From assembly GCF_963675165.1 (NCBI RefSeq), contig NC_087382.1, positions 4,565,963 through 4,629,962 on the forward strand: a DNA stretch of 64,000 nucleotides. Direction: 5' to 3'. Positions 61,276 to 64,000 of this stretch are shown here, piece by piece (the stretch's first letter is position 1; each line of letters begins with the position of its first letter). A model generated the notes under the pieces. It saw only the letters and a list, made by a program, of their open reading frames with translations, did no database searches and was not told the DNA's origin. Both the position numbers and the translations under genes were made by a program. Source of the DNA: Halichondria panicea (Eukaryota; Porifera; Demospongiae; Suberitida; Halichondriidae).

Positions 61276-62452
61276 GATGTAATCTAGGATTGGTTACAGG
61301 CAAAAATGATTTACTAAGGTAGCCCAATAATCATGGTATCGTATGACACCTTTGCATCTCTGAAGGTGAGTAGGAGAGTGTCCCTAGTGTATATGGAGCC
61401 GGAAACACCCCACAGTTGTGTATATGTATAAACACACCACATCAAGCTGTGAAGGTATACCTACACATGCACCCACATATATATACATGCCGATGGTTGC
61501 AGGTCATTGAGGTTACCAATTACTGTCTGTGGTCTAGCCACATTAAAATTTCCCTTAGCACATGCATGTTTCCACTTGTGTAAACAAGCTGTTAATTAAT
61601 TGGTCTGCCCAGTGGCCACCATAATTAAGCTAATTTCACAGCAATGATCTCACTATAATTAACCATTATCATATATGTAGTATATATAATACACAGGAAT
61701 TAACAAAAGTATAGTAGTTGAACTCTGCATGAACACCCAAGCACTATACACATTATATTCTTTGGACTTGGTTTTATTTTCCGTTTTGAAGTCCAGGTGA
61801 ACATCCATCTCCGACAAAGAGCGGTGACTAATTAATAGTCCTGAGAACCGGTACATCCAACAGGTCAACCTTGCCTGCATGGCCTGTGTGTGTGTTTGGG
61901 GTGGGGAAAGAGATGTAACGGCACTAGTATACTGGCTAGTACAGTGTAATTAACTTTAATTGAAAATCCGGAATGCATACAAGTGCAGCCACACCCCCAA
62001 ATTTTTTTTGTAAGAAGAATTTCATTTTATCTTTCTTGTTTTGGGTGTAAAATTTGTGCAGCGTTTGCAGGCACGCATAAATCTGGGAAACTGTTATTTT
62101 TTCTATTTAAAGCCCCCTTATTATATATGCGTATTTAAAGTATCCGCTGAACTAAAAATGCTGGACAATTTTTCCAGGCACCACAAGAAAGATAAAATGA
62201 AGATCTTTTTCCTAAAAAAATTTGGGGGTGGCTGCACTTGTATGCATTCCGGATTTTCAATTCAAGGTAATTACACTGTAACACCACCCTCAAAGGTCAC
62301 ATGACCTACAAATTTGTTCAGCATGTAGCTTCTTTATGAGACTACATTCCTACAAAATTTCATTGATTCATATGAAACTATCTCAAAGATATGATCACTT
62401 GTACAAAAAAAATCACGGTTGTTTCTCCATGTAACCAATCCTAGATTACATC
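61276..62452. mobile_element. 1.2-kb inverted-repeat pair with nested element
   Basis: The motif GATGTAATCTAGGATTGGTT at 61276 recurs inverted at 62452. Between them lies a further 341-bp element. Ends share the GATGTAATCTA motif with 46620 and 60871. Otherwise no gene seen. Confidence 0.45.
61940..62280. mobile_element. 341-bp TACAGTGTAATTA element
   Basis: About 70-bp inverted arms (TACAGTGTAATTA inward through GCATACAAGTGCAGCCAC) and complement. MITE-type; no coding capacity. Confidence 0.7.
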
Positions 62453-62516
62453 ATCTATATACCTTCCTAATGACGTCATAGTAGCTGGTAGGTGAATATA
62501 GTAGGTAACTAGTAGC

Positions 62517-64000
62517 ATGCAGCAGTACAGTAGCACTGGTAGCAGCAGTAGCAGCAGTAGCACTGGTAGCACTGGTAGCACTGGTAGCAGCAGTAGCACT
62601 GGTAGCAGTAGTAGCAGCAGTAGCACAGGTAGCACTGGTAGCAGCAGTAGCACTGGTAGCAGTATAGTAGCAGCAGTAGCATTGGTAGCAGTAGTAGCAC
62701 TGGTAGCAGCAGTAGCACTGGTAGCAGTAGTAGCAGCAGTAGCACTGGTAGCACTGGTAGCAGCAGTAGCACTGGTAGCAGTATAGTAGCAGCAGTAGCA
62801 TTGGTAGCAGTAGTAGCACTGGTAGCAGCAGTAGCACTGGTAGCAGTAGTAGCCGACTGGTAGCACTGGTAGCGCTGGTAGCAGCAGTAGCACTGGTAGC
62901 AGCAGTAGCACTGGTAGCACTGGTAGCAGCAGTAGCACTGGTAGCACTGGTAACAGTAGTAGCATTGGTAGCATTGGTAGCAGTAGTAGCACTGGTAGCA
63001 GCAGTAGCACTGGTAGCAGTAGTAGCACTGGTAGCGCTGGTATAGCACTGGTAGCACGCACTGGTAGCAGCAGTAGCACTAGTAGCGCTGGTAGCAGCAG
63101 TAGCACTGGTAGCGCTGGTAGCACTGGTAGCACTGGTAGCAGCAGTAGTCTAGCACTGGTAGCAGCAGTATAGCATTGGTAGCACTGGTAGCAGCAGTAG
63201 CACTGGTAGCGCTGGTAGCACTGGTAGCAGTAGTAGCACTGGTAGCGCTGGTAGCACTGGTAGCAGCAGTAGCACTGGTAGCACTGGTAGCAGCAGTAGC
63301 ACTGGTAGCACTGGTAGCAGCAGTAGCACTGGTAGCGCTGGTAGCAGCAGTAGCACTGGTAGCACTGGTAGCAGCAGTAGCGCTGGTAGCAGCATGCAGT
63401 AGCACTGGTAGCGCTGGTAGCAGCAGTAGCACTAGTAGCACTGGTAGCAGCAGTAGCACTGGTAGCGCTGGTAGCAGCAGTAGCACTGGTAGCACTGGTA
63501 GCAGCAGTAGCACTGGTAGCGCTGGTAGCACTGGTAGCAGTAGTAGCACTGGTAGCGCTGGTAGCAGTAGTAGCACTGGTAGCGCTGGTAGCACTGGTAG
63601 CAGCAGTAGCACTGGTAGCACTGGTAGCAGCAGTAGCACTGGTAGCACTGGTAGCAGCAGTAGCACTGGTAGCGCTGGTAGCAGCAGTAGCACTGGTAGC
63701 ACTGGTAGCAGCAGTAGCGCTGGTAGCAGCATGCAGTAGCACTGGTAGCGCTGGTAGCAGCAGTAGCACTAGTAGCACTGGTAGCACTGGTAGCACTGGT
63801 AGCAGCAGTAGCACTGGTAGCGCTGGTATATAGCAGTAGTAGCACTGGTAGCGCTGGTAGCAGCAGTAGCACTGGTAGCACTGGTAGCAGCAGTAGCACT
63901 AGTAGCGCTGGTAGCAGTAGCAGTGGTAGCAGCAGTAGCACTGGTAGCAGTAGTAGCACGTACTGGTAGCGCTGGTAGCAGCACTGGTAGCACTAGTAGC
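62517..64000. repeat. AGC/ACT/GGT satellite, runs off right edge
   Basis: About 1.5 kb built from AGCAGT and AGCACTGGT-type triplet blocks (also AGCGCTGGT and AGCATTGGT). Higher-order copies are visible: an AGTATAGTAG variant recurs at 62661 and 62780, and an AGCATGCAGT variant at 63391 and 63728. The array is nearly stop-free in several frames on both strands and so creates large false open frames (Ser/Thr/Gly, Leu/Pro/Val, Cys/Tyr). Confidence 0.93.

Noticed and set aside
62441-63814. 457-codon minus-strand open frame (Ala/Thr/Ser and Leu/Pro/Val repeats)
   Set aside because: Entirely the triplet satellite read in a stop-poor frame; overlapping frames on both strands look equally open.
1-64000. 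tRNA, rRNA or bacterial operon features
   Set aside because: No cloverleaf with box A/B, no rRNA motif and no Shine-Dalgarno-led gene clusters were found by eye; all confident genes are spliced or intronless eukaryotic.

Overview
The window is animal nuclear DNA. It has conserved spliced genes with GT/AG introns, AT-rich introns, and many small inverted-repeat transposons. The compact introns, the CCACACCC-rich intergenic DNA and the retroelement remnant would fit a demosponge or a similar marine invertebrate, but the sequence alone does not prove that.

The backbone is a tandem array of a puromycin-sensitive aminopeptidase gene (NPEPPS/PSA, peptidase family M1) on the minus strand. One copy is complete: 19 exons from 57487 to 41109, 876 codons, with GAMEN, HEIAH and the distal zinc-binding Glu all present. 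A repeat unit of about 25 kb lies at 1-24593 and again at 24594-49602, and a third, diverged copy begins at 49603. Each unit holds the 3' exons of one PSA copy and exons 4-6 of the next. The second copy (26947 to 16045) and third copy (1877 to 35, running off the left edge) lack exons 1-3. Both share a 2-nt insertion in exon 6, and the second copy also has a 1-nt deletion in exon 9, so they read as pseudogenes.

Inside intron 3 of the intact gene, and at the matching place in the repeat units, sit uncharacterised intronless genes on the same strand. They encode a cysteine-rich protein of about 485-524 residues with about five membrane segments. There are five open copies (2284, 5469, 27354, 30540, 51240) and one broken, diverged relative (54882-55848). 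An inner duplication of about 3.2 kb doubled the gene within each unit and carried along a second PSA exon 4 that has lost 7 nt. I recognise no family; this is the best candidate here for an undescribed gene system.

Each unit also carries the last exons of the selective-autophagy receptor NBR1 (LIR motif and UBA domain, plus strand), with two frameshifts, lying tail to tail with PSA. A piece of a reverse-transcriptase-type retroelement ORF is cut by a 2.4-kb near-perfect palindrome.

Many small foldback elements are flanked by exact or near-exact 9-bp direct repeats, as expected of Mutator-like (MULE) elements. Because the units are paralogous, several insertions can be compared with the empty site in another copy. 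Right of PSA lie a two-exon glycine-zipper protein gene (59660-58336), more inverted-repeat elements, and a 1.5-kb AGC/ACT/GGT-type satellite that runs off the right edge.
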